Below, in pieces: positions 62,602-64,000 of a stretch of 64,000 bases of DNA. Position 1 is the stretch's first letter. Every line of letters starts with the position of its first letter. The translations under genes and the position numbers were made by a program. Below the pieces are notes generated by a model. The model made no database searches, was not told the origin of the DNA, and was given only the letters and a program-made list of their open reading frames with translations. The stretch is from Candidatus Pelagibacter sp. Lineage in GTDB: Bacteria; Pseudomonadota; Alphaproteobacteria; Paracaedibacterales; CAIOTO01. The stretch is taken from positions 186,001 through 250,000 of the forward strand of contig PNMQ01000002.1 in assembly GCA_013823725.1 (NCBI GenBank). Reading direction: 5' to 3'.

Positions 62602-63093
62602 ATGACTGAATTAGAATTGCATATCGAACAAGATGTCGAAGACCCCCGATGGTCTCCCTATAATCTTCATCTTATTGAACCTATAGCGCAACATGTTATA
62701 AAAGAACTTAAGATATCATCATCTTTGTTTATAGAACTGCATCTTGTTAATGACGAATCAATTCAAGTATTAAATTACACATACAGGCAAAAAGATAAAG
62801 CAACAAATGTTTTATCTTTCCCTGCTTTTGATGGAAATCTTAATTTATCAACACTTCATCAAAATATCACTATTGGATTAGGTGATATCTTTTTGTCATT
62901 TGAAACTATTCAAAAAGAAAAAGAGGATAAAAAAATATCCTTTGAAAATCATTGTTACCATTTATTTCTTCATGGATTACTACACCTTTTAGGTTTTGAT
63001 CACCAAACTGATGAAGAAGCTAATATTATGGAAACAATGGAGATTAAAATCCTATCACAATTCAATATTGCTAACCCCTACGAGAAAGTATAA
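62602..63093 (+). CDS. ybeY: endoribonuclease YbeY
   Basis: YRQKDKATNVLSFPAF, HLFLHGLLHLLGFDHQTDEEA. Confidence 0.96.
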   Translation: MTELELHIEQDVEDPRWSPYNLHLIEPIAQHVIKELKISSSLFIELHLVNDESIQVLNYTYRQKDKATNVLSFPAFDGNLNLSTLHQNITIGLGDIFLSFETIQKEKEDKKISFENHCYHLFLHGLLHLLGFDHQTDEEANIMETMEIKILSQFNIANPYEKV

Positions 63094-64000
63094 TGCCAAC
63101 ATCTTATATGTCGAAAAAATTATTCAAAAAAACAAATTCCTTATTTCATAACGTTACATCATTTTTTAGAAAACGATCTGAAAACGAAGGCAGCCTAAGA
63201 GACACCATTGAAGAACTTATTGAAGAAACCAACGAAGAAGTTCCTTCGCTCGAAACAACAGAACGTGTTCTTTTAACAAATATTTTAGATCTTAAGGACG
63301 TTACTGCTGATGATATCATGATCCCAAGAGCAGATATTATTGCTGTTCCTTCTACGGCAACCCAAGAACAAATGATTGCCGAATTTGCAAGAACAGGTGT
63401 ACCCGCTTTAATTATTTATAGTGGAAATCTTGACAACGTCATTGGCATTGTCCATACACAAGATATTATACTTTGGATGAATACAGGCAAGCCTTTTGTT
63501 TTACATACTTTTATGCGTGACGTGATGTTTATTTCACCTTCTATGCGTGCGATAGACCTTCTAATCATTATGAAAAATACTGGAACTAAAGTTGCAATAG
63601 TTGTTGATGAATACGGTGGAGTTGATGGACTAGTGACTTTTCATCTACTTATTGAAACGGTTATTGGCGATATTGAAGGACAAACTTATCACCATCCTGA
63701 ACCTCAAATCAACTGGAAATCTGATGGATCCATTATTGCGGACGGCAGGTCAACAATAGAAGACCTTGATGAACTTGTAGGAAAAGAACTAGAACTTGTA
63801 GACAAAGATGACGACATAGAAACCATTGCGGGTGTTGTTGCTTCTATTACCGGAAGAGTTCCTGCAAGAGGCGAGATTATTAAACATCATTCAGGTGTTG
63901 AATTTGAAATCTTAGACGCTGATCCTCGAAGAGTCAAAAGAGTTTGTATTAAAAATCTTTCATTATTAACTGAAAAAAATTCTGATATTGACGAAGAAAA
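63093..64000 (+). CDS. CBS-domain hemolysin/CorC family protein, truncated by window edge
   Basis: Own translation: MPTSYMSKKLFKK...DVTADDIMIPRADIIAVPSTA...VAIVVDEYGGVDGLVTFHLLIETVIGDIE; CBS pair plus CorC_HlyC domain; ATG overlaps ybeY stop. Confidence 0.92.
   Translation, partial: MPTSYMSKKLFKKTNSLFHNVTSFFRKRSENEGSLRDTIEELIEETNEEVPSLETTERVLLTNILDLKDVTADDIMIPRADIIAVPSTATQEQMIAEFARTGVPALIIYSGNLDNVIGIVHTQDIILWMNTGKPFVLHTFMRDVMFISPSMRAIDLLIIMKNTGTKVAIVVDEYGGVDGLVTFHLLIETVIGDIEGQTYHHPEPQINWKSDGSIIADGRSTIEDLDELVGKELELVDKDDDIETIAGVVASITGRVPARGEIIKHHSGVEFEILDADPRRVKRVCIKNLSLLTEKNSDIDEE

Overview
The window reads as one contiguous, AT-rich, gene-dense alphaproteobacterial chromosome segment. Gene content and style (AT-rich, many small exported coiled-coil proteins, decayed genes) suggest a host-associated lineage such as Holosporales; that assignment is inference. 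Most of it is core metabolism and information processing: tgt, grxD, bolA, nth, aroA, yajC-secD-secF, hrcA, aspS, ruvC, accC-accB-aroQ, recA, lptC, mlaF, tRNA-Phe, mtaB-ftsY-amn, tamB, dapA-smpB, fabG, tRNA-Ser, cmk, mlaE, rpmJ, phoH-ybeY-corC. There are two flagellar blocks (fliL-fliM-DUF6468-motE-like on the minus strand; fliF-fliG-fliH-fliN-flbD-flhA on the plus strand), an RND efflux pair and a GT10 fucosyltransferase-like gene. I see no CRISPR array, prophage, intact IS element or recognisable defence island, and no clear multi-gene novel system. The best leads are: (1) EIDALL/CheY-docking-like motifs in an unusually long acidic FliM N-terminus and again in FliN, with a chemoreceptor-like protein that appears soluble; (2) exported coiled-coil proteins carrying eukaryote-like short motifs (IQ-like, bipartite NLS-like), which are candidate effectors; (3) an XRE-HTH/receiver fusion regulator; (4) a decayed partial duplicate of an exported protein directly downstream of its parent; (5) an exported-protein ORF split by one in-frame TGA; (6) a RelE/YafQ-like toxin remnant in a non-coding gap (weak).
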